From NCBI GenBank assembly GCA_022865845.1, contig JALHUC010000190.1:1-6981 (forward strand): 6,981 nt of DNA. The letters run 5' to 3'. Below the pieces are notes generated by a model. It made no database searches. It was not told the DNA's origin and worked only from the letters and a program-made list of their open reading frames with translations. Shown here one piece after another: positions 1-5,289 of this stretch (the stretch's first letter is position 1; each line of letters opens with the position of its first letter). A program made the translations under genes and the position numbers. The stretch comes from a bacterium (GTDB lineage: Bacteria > BMS3Abin14).

Positions 1-24
1 ACATTTTCCGCCAAACTATATCCA

Positions 25-43
25 GTCACGCCGTTGGCGTGAT
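25..43. repeat. Palindromic repeat copy 1, downstream of pilT
   Basis: A perfect 7-bp inverted repeat, TCACGCC (26-32) and GGCGTGA (36-42), with a GTT loop, plus a possible outer G-U pair. It begins about 30 nt past the pilT stop codon in the direction of transcription. The same arms occur at 1309-1337 and 4988-5016, but the outer flanks differ here. No T-run follows on the minus strand, so it is not a standard intrinsic terminator; it could slow RNA decay or be a REP-like element. Confidence 0.75.
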
Positions 44-72
44 GAGGAGGTTCCCCGACAGGCTCCTGGTCA

Positions 73-1200
73 TCATACGATTTTGACCCCTGCCTGGGTC
101 AACATCTGTCTCATCTCCTCAAGATTGGTCGTCCTGCCAAGGACCTCTTCTACAGGTATTGTCCCCTTGAGGTGCAGATCCAGGAGGGACTGATTCATGG
201 TCTGCATTCCGTATTTGCTCTGCCCCACCTGCATGCTGGAGTAGATCTGGTGCACCTTGTCCTCACGGATGAGGTTGCGGATTGCCGCGTTGGGAACCAT
301 GATCTCCAGGGCAAGGCAGCGTCCACCGCCCTTCTTGGGGATCAGGGTCTGGGACAGGACCCCCTCCAGGACAAAGGAAAGCTGGGCCCTGATCTGCGGC
401 TGCTGGTAGGGCGGGAAAACGTCCAGGATCCTGTTGATCGTCTGGACACAGTTGTTTGTGTGAAGTGTCCCGAACACAAGGTGTCCTGTCTCAGCAACGG
501 AGAGGGCTGCTTCGATGGTCTCGAGGTCTCTCATCTCCCCGATGAGAACGATATCAGGGTCCTGGCGAAGGATGGATTTTAGAGCGCGCTTGAACGTGGA
601 GGTGTCCGCCCCCACCTCGCGCTGGTTGACCACACAGCTCTTATGGGGGTGAAGGAATTCAATGGGATCTTCAATGGTGATGATGTGCTCGTGCCTCGTT
701 CGGTTGATACTATCGATCATGGCCGCCAGGGTCGTGGACTTTCCGCTCCCAGTGGGGCCGGTGACAAGGATAAGTCCTTTGGGCCTTTTGTTCAGGTCCG
801 CCACAACCTTGGGCAGTTTCAAACTTTCAAAGGTGAGGATCTCGAAGGGGATCGTCCTGATGGCAGCCCCCACGGAACCCCTCGTCTGGAAAACGTTGGC
901 CCGAAAACGAGACAGCCCTTTAACGCCGAAGGAAAAATCCAGCTCCTTTTCTTCCTCGAAAATGTGTTTCTGGGCATCGGTAAGTAGACTGTAAGCTATC
1001 TTCTTGGTCTCAGGCGGAGTGAGGGTTGGAACGTTCAGAGGCCTCAGAGCACCATCGATCCTGAGCTGCGGGGGTGTACCCGGTGTGATGTGCAGATCAC
1101 TGGCCCCATTTTCCACCATGAACTTCAGGAGCTGGTGGATACCAGGTGATTTCTGCGAGTCGTCAACCTGTCCGGTGCCGTCGGTCGTGGGTTCGTCCAT
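73..1200 (-). CDS. pilT: Type IV pilus retraction ATPase PilT
   Basis: PilT is the cytoplasmic hexameric ATPase that powers pilus disassembly and retraction (twitching motility) at the inner-membrane base of the type IV pilus. The 375-residue product shows the whole family signature: an N-terminal PAS-like region with ASDLHI (33-38), Walker A GPTGSGKST (148-156), the Asp box around IEDPIEF (176-182), Walker B RQDPDIVLIGEMRD (212-225), the His box from TGH (238-240) to TLHTN (245-249), and the PilT-specific C-terminal AIRNLIRE motif (306-313), which separates it from PilB. The ATG at 1200 has a GGGGAG ribosome binding site 10 nt upstream, and no better internal start is visible. This start gives a polar N-terminal extension of roughly 17-20 residues before the usual PilT beginning. 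It lies downstream of pilB on the same strand after a 276-bp spacer, so co-transcription is possible but not shown. PilU is a less likely alternative. Confidence 0.97.
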   Translation of the reverse strand: MDEPTTDGTGQVDDSQKSPGIHQLLKFMVENGASDLHITPGTPPQLRIDGALRPLNVPTLTPPETKKIAYSLLTDAQKHIFEEEKELDFSFGVKGLSRFRANVFQTRGSVGAAIRTIPFEILTFESLKLPKVVADLNKRPKGLILVTGPTGSGKSTTLAAMIDSINRTRHEHIITIEDPIEFLHPHKSCVVNQREVGADTSTFKRALKSILRQDPDIVLIGEMRDLETIEAALSVAETGHLVFGTLHTNNCVQTINRILDVFPPYQQPQIRAQLSFVLEGVLSQTLIPKKGGGRCLALEIMVPNAAIRNLIREDKVHQIYSSMQVGQSKYGMQTMNQSLLDLHLKGTIPVEEVLGRTTNLEEMRQMLTQAGVKIV

Positions 1201-1221
1201 GGATTAGTTTCTCCCCATATT

Positions 1222-1253
1222 TGCAGCATGCCTGAAAAACCAGTAACGCTGCA
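1222..1253 (-). promoter_or_regulatory. Inverted repeat in the pilT leader
   Basis: TGCAGC (1222-1227) and GCTGCA (1248-1253) form a 6-bp outer stem. After a 4x4 internal loop, CTG and CAG form an inner 3-bp stem around an A/T-rich hexanucleotide loop. The structure ends 5 nt upstream of the GGGGAG ribosome binding site of pilT (1211-1216). Its position suggests a role in translation or stability of the pilT message, but this is inference from position only. No known riboswitch class was recognised. Confidence 0.45.
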
Positions 1254-1308
1254 AAAGGTCTCAATTCTTTTTCACCACCCGTTCGTCACGTCAAAAATGT
1301 GACTCACT

Positions 1309-1337
1309 GGAGACATCACGCCGCTGGCGTGACAGGC
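1309..1337 (-). repeat. Palindromic repeat copy 2, pilB-pilT spacer
   Basis: A 29-bp element whose reverse complement matches 4988-5016 at 28 of 29 positions. The core is TCACGCC and GGCGTGA (1316-1322, 1326-1332) around a 3-nt loop; the single difference lies in the loop, leaving both arms and flanks intact. Conservation of the flanks as well as the stem indicates a dispersed repeat family rather than a chance hairpin. It lies about 140 nt past the pilB stop and about 110 nt before the pilT start. A weaker inverted repeat (GTCAC at 1285-1289, GTGAC at 1299-1303) lies directly beside it. Confidence 0.8.
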
Positions 1338-1476
1338 TTCGGACATGGAGGGAACCAAATAGAGTGAGCTGGCTCTCATTACAATTTGCAGAAACCATGC
1401 CTTCCCCAGATCGAAGCTTTTCTCCGCCTGTCTCTATCAACTCCGTGGTAAAAACCATCGCATTAAAAAATCGGGG

Positions 1477-3264
1477 TCAGTCTCCGAAGGTCACGCGGAG
1501 GATCTCCTCTATGGTAGTCATGCCTTCCTTGATCTTTTCCAGACCACTCATACGAAGGGATTTCATGCCCCCCTGAATGGCCGCTTCCTTGATCTCAAAA
1601 GTCGTACCACCCTGGAGGATGATCTCCTTGACATGGTCGTTGACCACCATGACCTCGTAGAGAGCTATTCGTCCCTTGTACCCGGTGCCGCCGCAGGTGT
1701 GGCAACCTGCCCCCTTGTAAACGGTGATACCCGAAGCCTCATCCTCCTTGAACCCTACGTCAATAAGAGCCTTGATGGGGACTTCAACAACCTCCTTACA
1801 GCTCTCGCACACACGCCGTGCAAGGCGCTGGGCTACAACCATGATCACAGCGGATGCAACCAGGAAAGGTTCCACCCCCATGTTGAGGAGCCTGTTAATG
1901 GTAGCCGGCGCGTCGTTGGTATGAAGGGTGGAAAGCACCATGTGTCCGGTGAGAGCGGCTTTGATCCCGATCTCGGCCGTCTCGTAGTCCCGGATCTCCC
2001 CGACAAGAATGATGTCCGGGTCCTGCCTCAGGAAGGAGCGCAGGGAGGCAGCGAAGTTGAGTCCTATCTCGTCGTGCATCTGAACCTGGTTGATCCCCAT
2101 GAGGTTGAACTCCACCGGGTCCTCTGCAGTCATGATGTTGACGTCGTCGGTGTTCAACTCCGCAAGGGCGGAATACAGAGTGGTTGTCTTGCCGCTTCCC
2201 GTGGGACCTGTCACCAGCACCATCCCGAAGGGTTTGTGGATCGCTTCCTGGAAGTTGGCAAGGGCCTGTTGCTCGAACCCCAGTTTCGTCATATCCAGCT
2301 GAAGGTTGGCCTTGTCCAGGAGCCTCAGAACGATCTTCTCACCAAACAGGGTGGGGAGGACTGACACGCGGAAATCGATCTCGGCCCTTCTACCCAGTTT
2401 CATCTTGATCCGCCCGTCCTGGGGAAGGCGCCGTTCGGCGATGTCCAGGCTGGACATGATCTTGATGCGGGAAATGACCGCATTACGGATCTTCAGGGGC
2501 AGGTTCATTACAGTTTTACAGACACCGTCCAGCCGGTACCTGATACGCATAACCTTCTCGTAGGGCTCGACATGAACATCGCTCACCTTCATTTTGTAGG
2601 CCCGGATGAGGATACCGTTGACGAGCTTGACGATGGGAGCGTCCACAGTCATGCTGAGGGGGTCGTCATCGGTATCATCAATGACCTCCACATCGTCGGC
2701 CGCAGTCTGGACGAGGTCGTCGAACTCATCCACGTCTATCATGTCCCCTACTTCCATCTCTCCCGCGAAACCGCCCGTTTCCATATCATCCAGCGAATAA
2801 TCGCCGGCGGAGATATCCGCAGATCTGCCCATTCCGCCGCCCTCGTAGTATTTCGCGATGGCTTCTTCGATGGCAGTTTCGGAGGCCACCACAGGCTCCA
2901 CATTGTAACCGGTCATAAACTTGATGTCGTCCAGCGCAAAAACGTTGGTGGGGTCGGCCATCGCAAGAGTCAGGGTTCCCCCTGTTCGGCTTATGGGGAT
3001 AAGCTGATACTTCTTGGCGGTCTTGCCAGGTATCAGTTTGATGATCCCTCCATCGACCTCGAACTCCACCAGGTTGATGGATGGGACTCCGTACTGTTTA
3101 CTCAGGAAAGAGACGATCTCCGTCTCCTCGAGGATGTTCAGTTTAGCCAGGTTGTAGCCCAGCCTGCCCCCGGACTTGCTCTGCTCCTCCAGGGCCTGTT
3201 TCAGCTGATCTTCGGAAATGATCTTGGCTTTGACGAGCATCTCGCCCAAACGCGCTGCTGCCAT
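1477..3264 (-). CDS. pilB: Type IV pilus assembly ATPase PilB
   Basis: PilB is the GspE/PulE-type cytoplasmic ATPase that drives pilin polymerisation and works against PilT. The product has 595 residues. Two 24-residue MshEN motifs (5-28 and 34-57), each starting RLG and ending in Q and separated by five residues, match the known c-di-GMP-binding arrangement. A flexible acidic linker rich in Asp/Glu spans about 148-205. The motor core follows: ERRLPQDGRI (277-286), Walker A GPTGSGKTT (353-361), AEDPVEF (380-386), Walker B QDPDIILVGE (414-423), and a His box with H441 and TLHTND (446-451). C486, C489, C521 and C524 form the tetracysteine zinc site typical of PilB/GspE. The ATG at 3264 has AGGAG 9 nt upstream, and the protein starts exactly where the MshEN domain should. 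Control by c-di-GMP is inferred from family knowledge, not shown. GspE or MshE are less likely because pilT is adjacent. Confidence 0.96.
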   Translation of the reverse strand: MAAARLGEMLVKAKIISEDQLKQALEEQSKSGGRLGYNLAKLNILEETEIVSFLSKQYGVPSINLVEFEVDGGIIKLIPGKTAKKYQLIPISRTGGTLTLAMADPTNVFALDDIKFMTGYNVEPVVASETAIEEAIAKYYEGGGMGRSADISAGDYSLDDMETGGFAGEMEVGDMIDVDEFDDLVQTAADDVEVIDDTDDDPLSMTVDAPIVKLVNGILIRAYKMKVSDVHVEPYEKVMRIRYRLDGVCKTVMNLPLKIRNAVISRIKIMSSLDIAERRLPQDGRIKMKLGRRAEIDFRVSVLPTLFGEKIVLRLLDKANLQLDMTKLGFEQQALANFQEAIHKPFGMVLVTGPTGSGKTTTLYSALAELNTDDVNIMTAEDPVEFNLMGINQVQMHDEIGLNFAASLRSFLRQDPDIILVGEIRDYETAEIGIKAALTGHMVLSTLHTNDAPATINRLLNMGVEPFLVASAVIMVVAQRLARRVCESCKEVVEVPIKALIDVGFKEDEASGITVYKGAGCHTCGGTGYKGRIALYEVMVVNDHVKEIILQGGTTFEIKEAAIQGGMKSLRMSGLEKIKEGMTTIEEILRVTFGD

Positions 3265-3598
3265 ATCTCTTTACTCCTCTGCGGCCCGATCCCGCTTTTT
3301 TTGTTGCACCTAGGCTATTTGCCGGAAGGCATTTTGTCAAGGCTATCCACGTCGCCTGTGCAAATTTGCCGAAGGGGACGCTGACAGCGTTTCGGGAACC
3401 TCTTCCGAAAAACTGTACCCGGAAGGAGGAATCGGGAAGCCCTTCGACGCACTTTCGTTTGCTCAGGGTCCCGAACCTGGTCGAGGGAGAGAGATGAGGA
3501 ATAATACACTTTTCTTCATCCTTCGTCCTTCTGCCAAGACCCTCGTCCAGGTCCAGGTCTGAGCTTTCTCCCTCTCCCTCATTCCTTTCCCATACAGT
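3265..3598. other. Spacer between ribF and pilB, no gene seen
   Basis: A 334-bp stretch without a supported gene. Next to pilB it holds the ribosome binding site (AGGAG at 3274-3278) and the possible promoter at 3312-3340. Further on is a small perfect inverted repeat, ACGCT and AGCGT (3378-3390, 3-nt loop), beside a 5-bp inverted repeat TTCGG/CCGAA near 3391-3410. The ribF-proximal half (about 3530-3595) is pyrimidine-rich on the plus strand, with a short GTCCAG repeat, similar in composition to the tract at 4922-4979. No intrinsic terminator with a T-run was found after ribF. Confidence 0.6.
3312..3340 (-). promoter_or_regulatory. pilB: Possible sigma-70 type promoter of pilB
   Basis: On the minus strand a perfect -35 box TTGACA (3335-3340) is followed after 17 bp by TAGCCT (3312-3317), which matches the -10 consensus at only three of six bases. 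The predicted transcription start falls near 3305, giving a leader of about 40 nt to the pilB ATG at 3264. The -35 box and spacing are good but the -10 is weak, so this is a modest call. Confidence 0.4.
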
Positions 3599-4600
3599 TC
3601 AAAGCGGTATCTCATCAAGCTCATGGATACTATACAGATCCCTGGATTTTTCCACATCAAGAGCTATCTGGTCCACAAGGTCACCCGCACGGCTAAAGGA
3701 ACGCTGCTCCCGCAGCCTGTCATAAAAAGCGATGGTAACAGTACCACCGTAAAGATCTTCTTCCCACCCGATGAGGTGGGCTTCCACAGAAAAGGAACCG
3801 TTCTCGAAGGTGGGCGAAGAACCAATACTTATGGCAGCCGGCCCCATTATACGCTCAGTAGCCTTGCCGGGCTGTCCACTGCCCGAACCCACCTCCCCGG
3901 AACTGCCAGCCGTGTGGTAGCCTCCGGCATAGACCCCTTCTCCAGGAACCAAGATCTGGTGACAGTCAAGATTGACGGTGGGGAAACCCAAATTTCGTCC
4001 CCTGCCTTCACCGCTCACAACCGTACCGCGAACAAAGTGGGGTCTTCCCAGAAGCGTCCTGGCCGCAGCAACGTCACCAGCGGCAAGGGCTCCACGGATC
4101 CGGGTGCTGCTCACCGGAAGATCATCCACCATAAAGGGATCCACCGCATCGACTTCAAAACCCTGCAGAATCCCAAGGGAACTCAGCATGGGCATATCAC
4201 CTTCTCGACGATGGCCGAAACGCCAGTTCTCTCCGGCGACCACCGCCCTTATCCCCAATCGGTTCACAAGAACATCCTCCACAAACATTCCGGGGGCCAG
4301 AGTCGCCATCTGTGGATCGAAATCGAGGATAAAGGCTGTATCGAAACCAAAACTCTCGGCAATAAGCAGCCTGTCGCGGACCGTCATGAGCGGCTCGGGA
4401 GTTTCACCCGGCCTGATGACCGAAGCGGGATGACTGGAAAAGGTTAAGAGTACAGCCGTTAGCCCCTCCTCCCGCGCTCGCCTGACAGCGGTACTGAAGA
4501 TCAGTTGGTGCCCTCTGTGGACACCGTCAAAGTTGCCCACCGCCAGAACACAGCCATCCAACGGATCATAGGCGGCATCAATATCGCTGAAGATCTTCAA
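3599..4600 (-). CDS. ribF: Bifunctional riboflavin kinase / FAD synthetase RibF
   Basis: RibF phosphorylates riboflavin to FMN and adenylylates FMN to FAD in the cytoplasm. Numbered from the TTG at 4600, the 333-residue protein has the nucleotidyltransferase signature GNFDGVHRGH (22-31), a conserved FGHRREGD segment (about 128-135), SSTRIR (164-169), and the riboflavin kinase signature GRNLGFPTVN (201-210). A likely catalytic Glu sits in SVEAHL (E273), and DLYG follows. I chose TTG 4600 because AAGGAG lies at 4607-4612 with a 6-nt spacer, and the N-terminus MKIFSDID then fits the family. The upstream TTG at 4615 would add five residues but has no comparable ribosome binding site. An odd feature is a Gly/Ser-rich insertion (about 231-249) inside the kinase beta-barrel, without a frame break. 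The gene stands alone between two repeat-bearing spacers; no FMN riboswitch was recognised upstream. Confidence 0.95.
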   Translation of the reverse strand: MKIFSDIDAAYDPLDGCVLAVGNFDGVHRGHQLIFSTAVRRAREEGLTAVLLTFSSHPASVIRPGETPEPLMTVRDRLLIAESFGFDTAFILDFDPQMATLAPGMFVEDVLVNRLGIRAVVAGENWRFGHRREGDMPMLSSLGILQGFEVDAVDPFMVDDLPVSSTRIRGALAAGDVAAARTLLGRPHFVRGTVVSGEGRGRNLGFPTVNLDCHQILVPGEGVYAGGYHTAGSSGEVGSGSGQPGKATERIMGPAAISIGSSPTFENGSFSVEAHLIGWEEDLYGGTVTIAFYDRLREQRSFSRAGDLVDQIALDVEKSRDLYSIHELDEIPL

Positions 4601-4606
4601 CTTTGT

Positions 4607-4612
4607 CTCCTT
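4607..4612 (-). promoter_or_regulatory. ribF: Ribosome binding site that decides the ribF start
   Basis: AAGGAG on the minus strand lies 6 nt upstream of the TTG at 4600. It overlaps the codons that would be translated from the further upstream TTG at 4615, so it argues for the shorter, 333-residue RibF. Confidence 0.75.
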
Positions 4613-4628
4613 CAATCCAGAGCCTGTG

Positions 4629-4643
4629 CCAACCTTTGGTTGG
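4629..4643 (-). promoter_or_regulatory. ribF: Perfect hairpin in the ribF leader
   Basis: CCAACC (4629-4634) and GGTTGG (4638-4643) form a perfect 6-bp stem with a 3-nt loop, AAA in the minus-strand transcript. It ends 16 nt before the AAGGAG ribosome binding site of ribF and directly abuts the 7-bp-period array. It may be a leader hairpin affecting translation or simply the edge of the repeat array. Confidence 0.4.
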
Positions 4644-4720
4644 GGTTCCAGGTTCCAGGTTCCAAGTTCCAGGTTTTACGGATCACGGATCAGTGAACAC
4701 GGATCACGAATTACGGTTCA
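4644..4720 (+). repeat. Degenerate 7-bp tandem repeat array, 11 units
   Basis: Eleven consecutive heptamers keep strict 7-bp phase. They begin as GGTTCCA (three identical units from 4644, 4651 and 4658), pass through AGTTCCA and GGTTTTA, and become CGGATCA (4679, 4686, 4700) with variants GTGAACA, CGAATTA and CGGTTCA. Every unit ends in A, and all but one have G at the second position. GTGAAC and GTTCAC (4693-4698, 4716-4721) also form an inverted repeat at its right edge. Confidence 0.85.
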
Positions 4721-4749
4721 CAGTACCTCCACAATGCGCATTCTTAGCA

Positions 4750-4854
4750 GGGATGAAGGGGATGAAAGGGATAGGTACAGACTAAAAACAAATTCTCTAA
4801 GTATTAATTTTCCCCTGATTATCCGGGATTTATCCCCTGTATCCCTTTTATCCC
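4750..4854. repeat. Imperfect inverted repeat with 9-bp-period arms
   Basis: The left arm (4750-4776) reads in 9-bp steps GGGATGAAG, GGGATGAAA, GGGATAGGT. The right arm (4828-4854), read on the minus strand, gives GGGATAAAA, GGGATACAG, GGGATAAAT. The arms can pair imperfectly (about three quarters of positions) around an A/T-rich loop of about 50 bp. The whole structure lies between the two 7-bp-period arrays. Confidence 0.7.
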
Positions 4855-4880
4855 TGTTAAACGATCGCTCCCTTCGCTCA

Positions 4881-4922
4881 GGTTTCAGGTTCCAAGTTCC
4901 AGGTTTTTCGAATCACAGATCT
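4881..4922 (+). repeat. Second 7-bp-period array, 6 units
   Basis: Six heptamers in phase (GGTTTCA, GGTTCCA, AGTTCCA, GGTTTTT, CGAATCA, CAGATCT) repeat the order of unit types seen in the first array. The 36 bp at 4886-4921 match 4656-4691 at 33 of 36 positions as a direct repeat, 230 bp apart start to start. The shared order shows duplication of a block rather than independent slippage. Confidence 0.85.
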
Positions 4923-4979
4923 TTCTCCCCTTCGCCCACTCTCCCACTCGCCCCCTCCAGTTCTTTCTCCGTATCCCCG
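4922..4979 (+). other. Pyrimidine-rich tract
   Basis: About 58 bp composed mostly of C and T on the plus strand (purine-rich in the transcript direction), with repeated CTCCC/CTTTCTCC-like words. It fills the space between the second 7-bp-period array and the palindromic repeat. No coding or regulatory function can be assigned. Confidence 0.5.
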
Positions 4980-4987
4980 CGTCTGAA

Positions 4988-5016
4988 GCCTGTCACGCCA
5001 GAGGCGTGATGTCTCC
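4988..5016 (+). repeat. Palindromic repeat copy 3, downstream of the DUF3343 gene
   Basis: A 29-bp element nearly identical, in inverted orientation, to 1309-1337 (28 of 29). Arms TCACGCC and GGCGTGA flank an AGA loop, and two G-U pairs could lengthen the RNA stem to 9 bp. It begins 6 nt beyond the stop codon of the DUF3343 gene in the direction of transcription, so it would form a hairpin at the end of the three-gene transcript. No T-run follows. Confidence 0.8.
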
Positions 5017-5022
5017 GTGTCC

Positions 5023-5289
5023 TCATGACACTCCCAACTCTTCAACACATTCCCACTCCTCCTCAACCTCCTGCAAAAACCGAACTGGTAAAAGCCCATC
5101 TGAAGTGAGCGCTTCCTTGCAGCTGTCAAAGGAATCGGAATCGATGCGGATGGCAAGTCCGCAGTCGCTGGAGATCCTTCTGGGCTTCATGATGGTCCGG
5201 TGCCCGATACAGGCTTTTTCCAGCGACTTTTCCGCCGAGAGGGTCAGATGCGTTGTCGGAAAAACGATGACCATTTCCATCTCAGGCAC
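5023..5289 (-). CDS. DUF3343 family protein (putative Se/S carrier-like)
   Basis: This small 88-residue soluble protein resembles the DUF3343 family, described as putative Se/S carrier-like proteins. It has a short beta strand followed by a helix (VIVFPTTHLTLSAEKSLEKA, 7-26), then the conserved PRRISSDCGLAIRI segment (36-49) holding C43, the likely carrier thiol. The C-terminal tail is acidic and contains two more cysteines (C57, C81). The GTG at 5289 is preceded by GGGAGGT with a 5-nt spacer and overlaps the desulfurase stop codon by 8 bp. An ATG three codons downstream (5280) is an alternative start. Such proteins often accompany class V aminotransferase-like desulfurases in anaerobes, which fits this context. 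That it receives sulfur or selenium from the upstream enzyme is an inference; the biochemical role of the family is not established as far as I know. Confidence 0.85.
   Translation of the reverse strand: MPEMEMVIVFPTTHLTLSAEKSLEKACIGHRTIMKPRRISSDCGLAIRIDSDSFDSCKEALTSDGLLPVRFLQEVEEEWECVEELGVS

Larger units (their letters stand above)
4601..5022. other. Repeat-rich spacer between the DUF3343 gene and ribF
   Basis: A 422-bp noncoding stretch composed largely of short repeats, itemised separately: a hairpin at 4629-4643, a 7-bp-period array at 4644-4720, an inverted repeat with 9-bp-period arms at 4750-4854, a second 7-bp-period array at 4881-4922, and a palindromic repeat at 4988-5016. The only A/T-rich pocket is about 4784-4811, in the loop between the 9-bp-period arms; it might hold a ribF promoter, but no convincing -35/-10 pair was found. 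Open frames here lack ribosome binding sites and consist of repeat-derived residues. Confidence 0.7.

Noticed and set aside
1291..1458. 55-codon minus-strand open frame in the pilB-pilT spacer
   Set aside because: There is no ribosome binding site before its ATG, its end runs through the palindromic repeat, and no known motif is seen. An internal ATG with a GGGGAAGG-like site gives only about 35 residues.
1465..1487. Intrinsic terminator after pilB (T6 run just past the stop codon)
   Set aside because: The only stem before the T-run is 4 bp (TCGG/CCGA) and overlaps the stop codon, too weak for a confident terminator.
1633..2364. Long plus-strand open frame opposite pilB (243 codons), with similar ones at 172-582, 2572-3384 and 3623-4447
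   Set aside because: They lie entirely or mostly antisense to well-supported genes, have no recognisable domains, and their residues mirror the codon pattern of the opposite strand.
3355..3372. Sigma-54 type promoter upstream of pilB
   Set aside because: GG and GC dinucleotides occur near TTGC, but their spacing is too short for the -24/-12 pattern.
4644..4922. CRISPR array
   Set aside because: The units are 7 bp in contiguous tandem without unique spacers, and no cas gene is present.
4626..5009. Plus-strand frame of 127 codons, and a minus-strand frame at 4878-5156, through the repeat-rich spacer
   Set aside because: Their residues are products of the 7-bp and 9-bp repeats and the pyrimidine tract, and the second overlaps the DUF3343 gene out of frame.
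4601..5022. FMN riboswitch upstream of ribF, or a c-di-GMP riboswitch upstream of the pil genes
   Set aside because: The conserved core words of the FMN (RFN) and GEMM classes were not found in the spacers.
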